A program made the position numbers and the translations under genes. Below the pieces are notes generated by a model. That model ran no database searches. It saw only the letters and a program-made list of their open reading frames with translations, and was not told the origin of the DNA. This document shows, one piece after another, positions 1 to 12,670 of a stretch of DNA of 64,000 bases; the first letter of the stretch is position 1, and every line of letters begins with the position of its first letter. The stretch lies in contig NC_051100.1 in NCBI RefSeq assembly GCF_901709675.1, positions 8,590,786-8,654,785 of the forward strand, read 5' to 3'. This stretch comes from Syngnathus acus. Its lineage: Eukaryota > Chordata > Actinopteri > Syngnathiformes > Syngnathidae.

Positions 1-210
1 CACAATTCTTCAGGCTGACTGCTGGATGATGTATCACCTGTCAGCTTTAAAATAATCACCTTAACTTACACTACAGTGGCACAGTAATGCACAGGTGTGG
101 TGACTTTGGAAAAAAAAAAAAAGAAGAAAACTCTACCTTGTCTTGCCGGATCCTGGTGCAGTGCGGTCCTGGCACCTGTCATCTCCACTGGACGTCACTT
201 TTCATGGGGG

Positions 211-212
<2 letters not shown>

Positions 213-284
<72 letters not shown>
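213..284. repeat. (GT)n microsatellite
   Basis: About 36 GT units with one interruption (gc near 251). It accounts for the VCVC and THTH open frames read across it. Confidence 0.98.
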
Positions 285-287
<3 letters not shown>

Positions 288-3174
288 CTCACTCGACAGC
301 ACGCAGCAGGTGGCAGAGGATACTCTCATCAGCTTTCTTCTCACTTCACCCCCAAGGGCCATGGGAATGCTCAGCAACCATTACTGTGCTACTTTCACCC
401 TACGTCGACCTACTACTTCTTCCGCATAATAAAACAGCCGTGACCTAATTTACACAGTCTTTCAGCCACTAGTGATCAAAACGTTTGCACTTCGTTTAAC
501 ATCAATATTTTCATCATACAAATTTAGCAGGGGGTTTTAAAAACACTCTTCCCTGTGGTTTGTGAAATTCAGTGAACATTTACAGTGTGTTTAGGGAAAT
601 AAAAACTAACACCTCCTGACAGTGTCAATCAAAACTGAGCATTATTATCTATGTGAAGGTAGAATATTCTATATAATTTTCATTGGAATTGAATGGATTG
701 TATGCATTCAAGGACCAGTGCATATAGTATGTCTCACCTTATTTCTTTACCCTTTATATATATAATTTTTTGCTGCTTCCATTTAAAAAAGTGAAGACAC
801 AGCATATACATTTCCAGGGGTTATTGGGGAAAAGGAGTCAGCTTTGTCATTAGTCATCTAGAAAGTAATGAACTGCAATGAACATCTCTTCTAATATTAC
901 TCCAGAGGGGGAAAAACAGAAATGATTAGCTTGTTAAGATGACACCCCAAAATAAAAGGAGACAGATTATTTGCTTATTTGACCTCATCCGGTGGTCGAG
1001 ATCTTGTTTTTGCCAGTCACCCTTTATTCTAAATGTAGCTGGAAAATAACCTCCATTATGGATTTCTGCTTTTCTCCTACTACTTTTCAGATAAAAATCC
1101 ATCAGACCAAGTTCCTCAGATTCCACAGAGACATCTGACACTCTGCTTCGAAAAAGACTGATCACGGATACATTTGGGTAATTATGGAAAGCCGCACCCC
1201 ATCAATATTTAATACATGTGAGTGTTCCTTCACCGAGTCCTTCTAGATGGAGTATTTTGTTTCCCTCGTTGTGTCCTGTCGTGCAAAGTAGCCAGTAGAA
1301 TGGTGGACACCAGCCCACACATCACGTTTAATCTTTGGAAAAATGCAGCAATTGCATCATATGAGCACATCCTATTATATACTACTTGTATGCTTTACTT
1401 GTCAGCTGTTGTTTGTAAGTTGTCCCTGTGCTTTGTGTGGCTTTTATCCGGTTACTTTGGATTCTTCCCACATTTACAAAGCCCTAATCTAGCGAATGTA
1501 TAGATGAATGGGTACATTTGAGTAAACACACCATGCATAATTGCCATTGTAAAGGGAGACAAAAACAGTATGGTCCAAATGACCTACTTTTGTACCCAGT
1601 AATTGTACAATGTATTAAAGTCTGCCAAGTGGGCACATGTAACATTAAAACTAAGTTTTACCTCAAGTGGCACATTTCTGTTGCACACCCCTGAGATTTT
1701 GACCTTGACTGCAAGTTGGAGTCTGGCTCCAGCTGTTCATGCAGAGCCGATCTCAGGTCATATGCATCAAAAACAGTGTCTTAGGGAGGAAGTCATGTCC
1801 TTGACCGATCAACACACCTCAGTAGAATGTGGGAGTGGAAGTCATTTGACTAATGAGGGATGGAGAATGAATTATTGGGTGTTACAGACTTCTCTTGATT
1901 GAGTCACACTGTAAAAAAAACATACAAGTAACAGATGAGTCAATAATTCAATGTCAGTTCACCTCAGATTCATTTTCCACCTTTAATGATTAAATTTTAA
2001 CCAAAACTTCATAATGTCTAAAATATCAGCTGCCCTTTGAGAATCCTTGGCAATAGTTTCACTGTTTTCCCTCTTGGTTGGCTCATCCACAACCGACAGT
2101 TTTAGGATTCATCAAACTAAAGCCTCTCTTTGATCTCTTGATATCTGCACATGCTTTCAGTCATGTAATCATTCATAACCCCCCCCAAAGACGTCTGATA
2201 ATTACATTCCAGATCCAACTTTGCAAGATATAACTTATATATCACGTAGTTGTTAATTCCCCCCCCCCTCCTTCCATCGACATATTTGAACAAAGGTAGT
2301 GGAACAAACAATATTAAATTAACTTCAAGTGAGCGATGTTTAATTTATATTATAACATTTTATACATACACATTGAACCTAGACGGACTTTTATATAAGG
2401 AAGGACAAGCTCACTGTTTTGGTGTACGTGTTATCTATTTATTTACTGTCAAGCAGAGGCGGTGCATTCTAATTAGAACATTATCACTGTATCTTGTAGC
2501 ACAGCAATCAACTCGTGCTGAGAGTGTCATTGTGATTGTAAATAAATAACGTGGGTGGAGGTAGAACGATTGGCAAAAACCTTGCCTCTTTATGCATCAT
2601 CACTTTTTATATCCTTAAGGTTGAATACTGTACTGTGCTGCACTCACATGCCACTGATGCATTACGTCTAATAACATTTTGGAAAGGTGCCCGACACTTC
2701 CCATAAAACTGCTACTATATCATCTAAGTTTTAATAAAAAAGCTATTTAGTAGTTTTTACGGCACTCCTGGTCGTCCTGAGCTGGTTGTCCCGAGACTGC
2801 AGGCTAAACGTATGTGTAACCTGACTTACTTCTGTTATTCATATTTTCTGTGTACTGTTTAAAAAAAAACTACATTTAGAATGTAGCCTTCTTTTTTGTG
2901 TTTCAAAAAGAAGCCCAAAAAAATTAAAATAAAGATGGCTACTCCTCACCACGTGCACACAATGAGTTCTACTAGTGGGCAATGTTCGGGGGAGATATTT
3001 TTGACTCCTCCATCCATTTTCTCTAGTGGTCTCCTCATTAAGGCCACGGGTAAGCTGGACCTTATCGCAGCTGACCTACGAGTTATAAACTCTACTGGTT
3101 GCCAGCCAATTACTGGACACAGATACAAGAACAACCAATTGCACGAACATTCATACCTCTGGACAATATAGAAC

Positions 3175-3260
3175 AGGGGTGGGCAATCAATTTTGCACAG
3201 GGCCCATGTGAGAATGGAACACTTGCTGAGTGCCAAGCCAACAAGCTTCTGTACCCTCTA
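3175..3260. repeat. possible hAT-like element end
   Basis: CAGGGGTGGGCAAT beginning at about 3175 resembles a hAT terminal sequence, but no matching inverted end was found downstream. It is probably truncated, or a chance match. Confidence 0.25.
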
Positions 3261-5356
3261 CATTTATTTTTTATTTAAATTAACATAAGAAATTAATGTT
3301 GAATGATTCTGAGACATGAAATAAACCCTATAACCATTGGATATTTTAGATACTCGGTGGTGGTTTCATTGAAACTCATATTTTATTACAATACCACTGT
3401 CAAATCTTTGGCCTTGAAGATTCTCATAGTCTCTCAAAGCTTCTGTAACATTCTAAGGCTGATTTCCCAGAGCACCTCTTAGCTGGGTAACTCAAAGATT
3501 TCGGTGCTAAAAAAGAATTCTTGCACTTTAATATGTTACTGTGAGAGGTATAAAGTGCGATTCAGTGTACTTCAAAAAGGGACGTATAAGGGAGGTGACA
3601 GCTGAGCAAAAAGATACATCGCCTCGAATAGAGGCTGAATTGTCGACTCAATAAATAGTGCTGCAGGGTGGCGTCTTCCTCGAAGAGCAGCCTGCAGCTA
3701 ATACATACTACACATTTACCCTTTTGCTTAAAACAAACTATAATACTCTGGCAAAAATGAAAAAATAAAAAGATGATGTGAAGAAAAAACTGCAGACAGC
3801 AGGGTACTGCATGTGAACTGACAGGTTAAAAAAAAAAACCTGACTGTACCAAGGCCGCCTATACATTTGTGACATTGAGTGTTCTGACACATCCATCGCG
3901 AGGCTGACGTAGTGATGATAAAACAATGAAAACAACAAACAAGGATGTTGTCTAAACTGTGTTGTTTCTTTTCTATAAACAAAAGCCTGGAATCAAGTGA
4001 ATTATAGAAAAAAGGACTTAATGAGATATCCTACTGGTTATTGATTTGCATTTGTAGAAATGAACGTTATCAAATTCATCGTCATTTTCTCTGCAAAAAG
4101 CTTTCTTTGGCATTTTGTTTATGCATTTCTGACCCATAGGTTTTCTGCATGGGTTAGCATTCAATGCTTGCATAACATTGTTTTGCCTGCCACACCGTCA
4201 CGCGACTGTCAGCAAAATATCACAAAGCCTCAGTTGAGTCGATGAATATCAGACTTTGCTCTTTTGGAATGCTTGGCTATGAACAGTGAAACCACTTTCT
4301 TAAAGTCATCCTACTTCTATAGGTGCTTCTCGAGTCAGTCATGCTAACTAAAACCCACTGTGTTGCCCTCCCCTAAAATAATCCTTAAGGTTGAATCGTA
4401 ATAATAATTTAAAAATTATTTTTTTCTAAATTTTTTTTGTAAAAATTCAGAATCTTTAGCACACATACAATCTATAATTATAGTCCAGATACTTTTGTCT
4501 ACACACAGTTGAAATAATACTTTTTTTTCTGCACACCCTTGGTGTTAAACCATTCTGGTCACCATTTAGTTTGACACCAATATAGTAACAAATACATCCT
4601 GTCACAGTTTATATATTTACAATCATGCATCACTACATTTATAACCTCGAAAAAGCAGCATGATTATGTTGCTCTTCCTGTTTACGTACATGTGTAATAT
4701 GAAAACCTGTACAACATAGTCAATGTAACAATGCCTGAATAAACAGCATCTTTGATAAATCTTAATTTTTCACCGGCCTGCAAAGACTGTCGACATAAAT
4801 CGAAAATAATGGGCCTCAGCCAGGCAGTAGTTATTGTTGTTAGGCTTTTGTAGTGGATTGCGTAATGTCATACAGGTGTTGCTCCTGCATGAACAATTTT
4901 CATTTTTTTGTGACAATGACAAAATTGCTGCATTGTTTGCAATTGGTTACTTATTTATTGTGTGTTCATATGATCATAAAATCTACTGTATTTGATCATT
5001 TTACGAAGTAAATCGAGGAATTATCCCAACCCTAACGCTAAGGCAACACCGAGTATATAACCATGGATTATATTTTGTTAATTGAAGAAATTATGTATAC
5101 TAAAGGTCTTAATAGTTTTGATGTTATTTTCTTGTTATAGTCGTTGAGGTTACAATTTGACAGTAAAAATATATAAATATATCACACTTGTGTATTTTAT
5201 TTGTCACCTTTGACCTAGACATTTGACAAGCGATAGTGTGCATTATTTTCTTGTCTGTATGAACTCAGCTATTTAATAATCCCCTCAATTAAAAAAAAAA
5301 TCATGCTATATGTTGAAAGATATTATCTTTTGATGGACTGTGTAATAAACATTCTT

Positions 5357-5369
5357 CCCCCCCCCCCCC
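5357..5369. repeat. C-run (13 bp)
   Basis: Uninterrupted C homopolymer; similar shorter runs occur at 2261-2268 and 23041-23050. Confidence 0.9.
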
Positions 5370-8300
5370 TTCGAGGAGGCGGAGTAGGATGTTTTGCCGC
5401 ATATTAAAATTGCAGACATACAGTACATGAATGATTGTTGGCCAGTTGAAAAGTCACACTTGAACCGTTAGCCTGAAAATATACCCCTTCTGCATCCCCT
5501 CATCTTACAAAATATACCCGTGCACAACTCAGAGGCTTATTCTCGAAAGGCACTTGTCTTGTATGAAAGACTAAGCTCTTGTCAACGTCGAGCAAGAAGG
5601 CCGAGGGCAAAGAGGATTGCAATTGATGCTATCCTAAACAATACCTCTTGAGTATGGGCTATACAGTCTGGGAGGACAACTCCATCTACCTTATCACCTC
5701 CAAACCTGAAAGTACCACACACTTCTTTTGCGCTTTATCCCCAGCAGTAAACAATCAGATAAACAAGAGTGACCTTCGAATGAATAGGATAAAACCAATG
5801 TGTTCTATATCGAGTAAGGAATTGGACATCCATTGCAGACAGATGAGCGGTAGATTGACAAGCAGCTTGTGTCTCTTCCAGTAAGTTCAGCCTTTCTATC
5901 AATACTGCATCTTTATAATGAGGAATAATGGAAAGTTCTAACAAAGAGGTGCTATGTCAATGTTACGGGATATTTCCACTATCAACGTTTTCTTGCACAT
6001 GAGAACGATTATGAAAATTCACTATTATTTGGCCACAGAGTGTGGAAATGTAGGGACAAATATGAATCGGCTTGTGGATGTCCATTTTTGACAAGTAAAT
6101 TACAATGAACAGGAATTCAGTGTAACTGATTTACTCAGCTGCTTAATTTGAAGGAGGCTTTTGTTTGGCTGGTGCTAGACACAACGTTGACCATTTTGTT
6201 CGGACAGAGAATTCTTTTGTGTTTCAATGGAATGGAATTTGCAACTGTCTCACATTTGTGTGTCATTTTTTTTTCATTCTCATCAATAATTCAGTGGAGT
6301 TTGAGGTGGTAATAAATTCTTCCTCATTGCTATTTCACCCTCAGTTTTACGAACAGCACGGACCAAAGTTGTATGTAAGCACTCGAGCCAAGTAATGTCT
6401 TGTGCTTGCTGCACTGATGCGTACATGTGTTTACCTTACAATTTGGTATTCATATCTTTAAAATTGACTACCTGTTGCTTCAAAATCAAGGCATAAAAAA
6501 TTTACCTCACCCCTTTGTCTCTGGCGTTTTTTTTTACGAGCCGAGGACGGCAAAACAATAATACATACACTAGTAAGTGTTTTGCCGTCACTTTTTTAAA
6601 TCAAAGTGGAGCCTTCTCAGGTGGAACTGTGAAGCAGATTTCCATAATAAAAAAATGTTTTTCTTATTGGAAACTGAATCTACTTTACAAAAATTCACTC
6701 AGAAATCAAACCCTGCGGTGAACCGCTCCTTCAAACTGCATAGTATAACAGTTGCGTTAACTGAGAGAATTCTGTTTATTTTATCTTAGCGTTAAAAAGA
6801 TACTCTTATTTAATTTGCTCCAGTTGAGTTATTCCTGCACAAACTTGACATATTACATCATGTGTCTTGTCTTTAATTCATCTGTTCTCATACAGAACAC
6901 TAATCCTTGCATCAATGAAATGAAAAGCTGTCTGAAATTCGTACAAGGTAGGAAAGGGAGGTGGGGTGCTGTTGGATGGAACACGATATACTATATATTA
7001 CATTGCAGTACTTCCAGAGAAGGACAGCCCTCAACGAGCTCCTAAAAGAAAAAAAAAAGTGAGAAGTGCAGAAGAAGAAGAAGAATCTACACAGGAAGGC
7101 TGTGGAGGTAAGATGACTCACGTTTCAAAGCAGGAAAACTCCAGTGGTGTCCTAAAACTTTGGTGTAGTGCCACCATGCATATGAAAGGTTTTGTTGCTG
7201 TTTGTCAGAGCTTAACTTCTTTTATCTTAACAGTCACCTTCACTTTCTGGATTTCTGGTGAAGCTATACAGCAACAGTATCTAACTTAGTCTTAAAGCAC
7301 TGCATTTCAAATTTGTAGTAAACAGAAAAATAAGGAAATATTTCATCTGACAGATATTCTTAAAAGTTAAGCTGACTTTTTTCTTTAAAAAGAACATTAC
7401 AATGTGCTGTCTACAACGCAGCTGTGATTTCTACCTTCTTCTATCTACCACTTTTTGACGGATTGCGGGTGTTACACTGTTTTTATGCATTTCTACCCCA
7501 GAGTCAAGAGTAATAAATATTTTAAATTCCTCTACAAAGGAGCGAAACTTTCTTCCGTGTTGGCACATACTGCTTCAGGCCTCAGCTTAGGTACGCACAA
7601 GAGTGGCAACGCTATTCAATATAAGTGCAGGTACAGTAGCTGTTGACAGAATCATTAAGCTTTCATGACGCTACGGGACCATTCCAGATACAAGAAAATG
7701 ATTGTCTGAAAGCGAACATGAGAAACATACTGTACTTAATGAGTCTTCCCAATCTTGACACAACAGGCTCTATTTTTGTAGACAGGACGCTTCATCTAAA
7801 AACATCTGCTTCTTCAAATTCAAGCCGTTCCAAGTCTAACGCCTCGCTAGGCGTTCTGACGGATCAGACAATATGGTGACAGAATTACTTAATTTGTGTG
7901 CCATTTTCTATGGTGCTTATTTGGGCAACACAAGTCTGAAAATGTTATGTTTCTGAAGAAAAGGTTACCATTTAGGGCAGCTGAAAACAATTGACCTTCT
8001 CTGCATTTCAAAGGAATGTCCTTCAGTGTCTCAAAGGCCTTCAGCAGTATGTCATGTATTTATTGATTTATAGACTGAGAGTCATAATAAATGTTGCATT
8101 TTAATTGCTGTCTCCAATGACTTGTTTTACATTCCAGCCAACATCCCCACAAACGGAAGGCAATTAAGAGAGAACGTTACTATTACACAATCATCAGTGG
8201 ATGTGGACGTTGGTGCCATGTAAATGATTCACATTTTGCATGACACAAAGCTCCAGAGTTCTCTCAACGGTGTTTTTGACTTCCCACCACCTGGGATGCT

Positions 8301-11300
8301 ACAAAAGATAGCCCGGTATTTATTTGCAACTGCAGTGGCTCCATCTCAGTATCAACTCCAGCTTCTCCTAGCCCCACCCCCTGCAGTCAAACAGCGATGA
8401 ATAATGAGCAACAGCCCCATGCATTAATGTAACAGCGTGGGCTCTAAAGGAGTGTGCAGTAGCAGGTGATTGTTCGCAGCCCTCTGCGGAGCTGTCAGTA
8501 AACATGTGCCCCCTGTTGCGTGGACCATTTGAGAGGGAGCAAATCTTCCAGCTCAAAGCCCTTGCACTGCATCCTGGGAAATTACAAACAAGTGTATCCC
8601 TAACCCCAAAGCTGAAATATTAGCTTTTAGGCCACCTCTGTCTTCCAGTGATTTATGAGTAGATTTTCTCATAATAATAGTGTTTATAAAGGATGAAAAC
8701 ATTGAGATATGCATTATGGGTTAGTGAACACATCAGAATCATCAGAATGTAAAACATATTGGATATTTTCGGGTGACATGCAAAATCGAGTTTGAGGAAT
8801 CTGACAGAAGTTGCACTCATTCTGTTCATTCAAGCCATCAAACAAAATCTGGCTTTAAGATAAGAACGCATTAAAAATTGAATGGTGTGATCACATAAAA
8901 TGTGCTTTATTGATCACAAACTGCAGCTTTCCGTAACCAACAGCAACTGATAATCAAAAGTTATGCTGGTGTACAACAGCAATTCAAGCACTGGGTTTAT
9001 TATATCTATTGATTTTACTGTCTTGATTTTTTTTAAACAGAGATAATTTATTGCCTGAATAGCGTAGTCAAGAGATGGATCTAAACTAAAAATCCTCTTT
9101 GTTAGTTTGTAACACAATCCACGACTAATGAGTCTGAAGAGATATTTAACAGTCTGATTTAAACAATGTGTTGCAATTCCTTCCCCTCCCCTGACTTTTG
9201 AAAGAAGCCCCACAGAAAAATGATGATTAATTCACAGTACATGCCCAAAAGAAGTTCTGTGGCCTACAATGATGACCAAAGAAGAATCTGAATAGTAACT
9301 TACATCTCAAAACAATCAAATCGAATGCATGACTTGTGGCGCAACTAGTCTGTGGTTTCTAGAAAAACTTTTTCGGTCAGCATTATTCAGCTCTGTAAAA
9401 CAAAACAGGAGGGGACAACACTTTCTTCCAGCCCTTAAAAAAATAACATTTGCAATCAAACATTTTACATGGATTTAAAGTCCATGCATAACAATTTTTA
9501 CCTTACATAAGCAGTAAGAAATAACATTAAATATAGCTCTATGTGCATATAATAGAAAAAGCAGAAACCGCAGAGAGGCATTGTCAAACCCACTTAATTG
9601 TTAGTTCTGGTCTGACGTGACAGCTAGTGACACAAGTATTTTTCTTATTTCAAGCTTGACTTGTTCATTTGCATCCATGGCTGTATGGATGGCATTTTAT
9701 TTTTGTCAGTCTGTTATTTTTCATCACTCACACACTGTAGCACCTCTTCCTGAGGAAAAACAAACAACCTTTAACTCAAGCATCATCAATAAAGACTAGC
9801 TGTAGTATGAATCTTCTTGGCGGCTTTTATAATGCTTATCTATTTAGAACTGTGCTGACAAGAGTGGAACCCTGAATATTTGATGAGATCCCAGACACAA
9901 AATTTTACTTTAGGTGTCACTTCCTTGCCACCTTCATGGCCACACACTCCTGTCGGCTTCACTAAATTATACCAGATGGGAAATACATATTCCATTGCTC
10001 AAATGGACTTAGCATGTGCTCCCCAGAGCTCAGAGAAGCAGGATTCTCCACATCATGTCTACATTGAGGGTTCATACAAAGGCCATGAACCCGTTCAAAC
10101 ATATTTGCGCTACATGAGCGAAATGTCATTGTTAGCGACATGCATGTTATTCCATCATCCAGAGAAGATATGTGTCAATTTTATTCATCTATTCGTTTTG
10201 ATGCATACGATTGTATTTTGTTTTTTTACTCTCTGTGTTCGACAAGTGTGATCAACCTGAACCGTCGACTTTGCTGGCAAGTCGTAACTGGAAAAAGGAT
10301 GGACAATTCTGTGAAAATCTGATGTAATGTGTCATAACTCCAAATAAATCCCACATAGGCATATTTGGGTCAAGATTTTACTGCACTAAAGGCATCCTAT
10401 CAATTAGCAAGATAAATGATATTGCATGGGTTTTAATTAGAACAATGGATACACATTGTAGTTCATTATTCAATGCAATCAGGCTGATTGAGGAACCTGC
10501 ATCATTGAAAAGTGAGAATAGGCGGTTTGGAGGATAAACGAATTAATGACTTAAGGAATAGTGATGATGTCACATCCAACTGGCCACATTAGTTTAATTG
10601 GGTATCAAGAGATGTTTCCTCTAAATGCCACAGATGAGAACACATATATTTGATTCTATTTGTTCAAGCAATGACAGAGAAGCGTTGGATGACATTCACT
10701 ACAGCGCAGAGCTCCGACAAGGACAGTTCTAATCTGGAGCTGCACCAAATTGGACGCTTTAACTAATTAATCACTTTCTATATAGGCTCAATTTTTTGAT
10801 TAATGTTTATGCATTAAGTAAAATCGAGACTTGTGTAATCATCTTTTGAATTTCAGCGCAATCTGAGTGAATTGTGGTCTCAGTCATATAGATAGTAATT
10901 TAATAAACTATATCACAAAAAAAGGGTTTTAAATCATGAAGTTTCACATTTCTTTGAATTATGAGTTGGTAAATTATGAGTTTGTGTTTAATAAAAAAGA
11001 GTTGCAAATCTTGTTGGCATGTCTGTCTCCTTTCTGCCCTTTGCAGTTATGTCCTTGAGCATTTCATGTTTTTTTTTTTATTCCCATGGTAAAACATTTC
11101 CATTCACCTTGGAAAGGACTGGCTCACTCGAGGATGTGGTATGCGTTGTATTAAAAAAGATGATAATGAAACAATTGTTCGATCTTTCCCCCCCAACGCA
11201 TTTCAATGAGCATCAATTATATTTGTATATTTGTATTCGTGGACCAATCTCGTCATTACCCTCAGCGAACAGCACTGTAGCGCACCATAATTGCTTTTCC

Positions 11301-11691
11301 ATTTTTGCCTAAACGTTCAATCTTTACCACCAAGCGCTATTCTACTTTTTAATCATTCAGTAGCTCAAAACTATTTTAAAAATTAAGAAAGCAAGTCTTC
11401 TTTCTAAACCCAGCATCCCTTGAGAATGTGATTGTATTTCAAGAGTGACAACTGCTATGTTGACTGCATTGTACATTAAGTTGTCGAGCTACTCCCCCCT
11501 CTTCGACTTTTCCCTTGTGCATCTGCCAAACAAACACTTGTCAGCAATGTTGACATCCCTCTCCGTTTTTATTTGGCCAAAACGCTGAGACTACACTTCA
11601 TTGTGTTACTGCATCTCCTATTTTTATTTTACGAGTTGCAGAGGGCTTTCTTTACAATTTCACAGCAGCGCCGACATCTACACGCACGAAC

Positions 11692-11731
11692 AAACACACA
11701 CCTACACACACATACATGCACGCACACACAC
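11692..11731. repeat. imperfect CA-rich tract
   Basis: Degenerate (CA)n with acacacctacacacacatac and cacgcacacacac segments. Confidence 0.85.
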
Positions 11732-12584
11732 AACTCTATGGTTCCCAAAGGGCCAACAGAATGACCTACCACTCCACAGTAGAAGCACTTGATTGTTGCT
11801 CTAGTATTGTTACCTATAATAGGTCAAGTATTTCATTAAACGAAGTACATCCAAAGGTGAGGCTGTGAGGTCAGTTCAAGTGATGTTATAAAAATAGTTC
11901 CTCTGCAGCTTTTTGAGTAGACACTAACCACAACATTTGGTACACTTGCACAGTCCAATACAATATTGTCTTAATAATGCTAATGCTCAATAAAATGATG
12001 CTAATACTCAATATAATGATCATGATAATCTCATATCTTATCAATCTCATTTTATATTGGATTGCAGCTGTCCAAAATAAAATTTAAATGAAGCCAACAT
12101 GACCACGTTTACATAAAAAGGGAGACCTCGCTATTATTGAAGTGTCTGTGTTGAATAGCGTCAGACCGGCTGTGCTCTGATTATTTTCAAGACATGGACA
12201 GAATGAATCATTCACGAAGAGAAATAACAGCGTCGCATTGGTGGTTATAATAAAAAGTATACGTAACAGTAATATGATTCACCTGTCTTCTTATATTGTG
12301 CAGTGACACACTTAGTTCATGAACAGCCCCCTTAACTCTGTTAGCTTCAGCTATTTCATTTATTGATTTAACTTTCAAAAGATTTATTTATAAACAGGGA
12401 CATTCATAAGAATGTAAATGAACCTTAGATATGACTAATTTTCATCCTAAGTCCCTTTGGCACATGTTTTTTGGCAAACAAAAACACTAAACAGCAGTTG
12501 ATTGAGCTTCTTAGATCTCATTTGATAGTTTATTTCATTTTGTAAAATTTAACCAAGCCAATGTCAGATTTTGTGTTCAGTATC

Positions 12585-12670
12585 AGTGGCTGGTATTGGC
12601 AGCCTCTAGTGCCACTATTAAAATAAGGCCCATATGAGAGCTGGTATCGGGACCCGCCCATGCCTAATTA
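12585..12670. repeat. possible hAT-type element fragment
   Basis: The 'ctggtattggcagcctcta ... ctggtatcgggacccgccca' pattern resembles the internal/terminal part of common fish hAT families with repeated TATCGG motifs. No terminal repeats or target duplication were seen. Confidence 0.25.

Noticed and set aside
87-443. 118-codon plus-strand open frame and its minus-strand counterpart
   Set aside because: Both are translations of the GT/CA microsatellite (VCVC or THTH) and have no protein character outside it.
9880-10251. 123-codon plus-strand open frame
   Set aside because: No domain, no splice signals and no coding-like codon pattern that I can defend.
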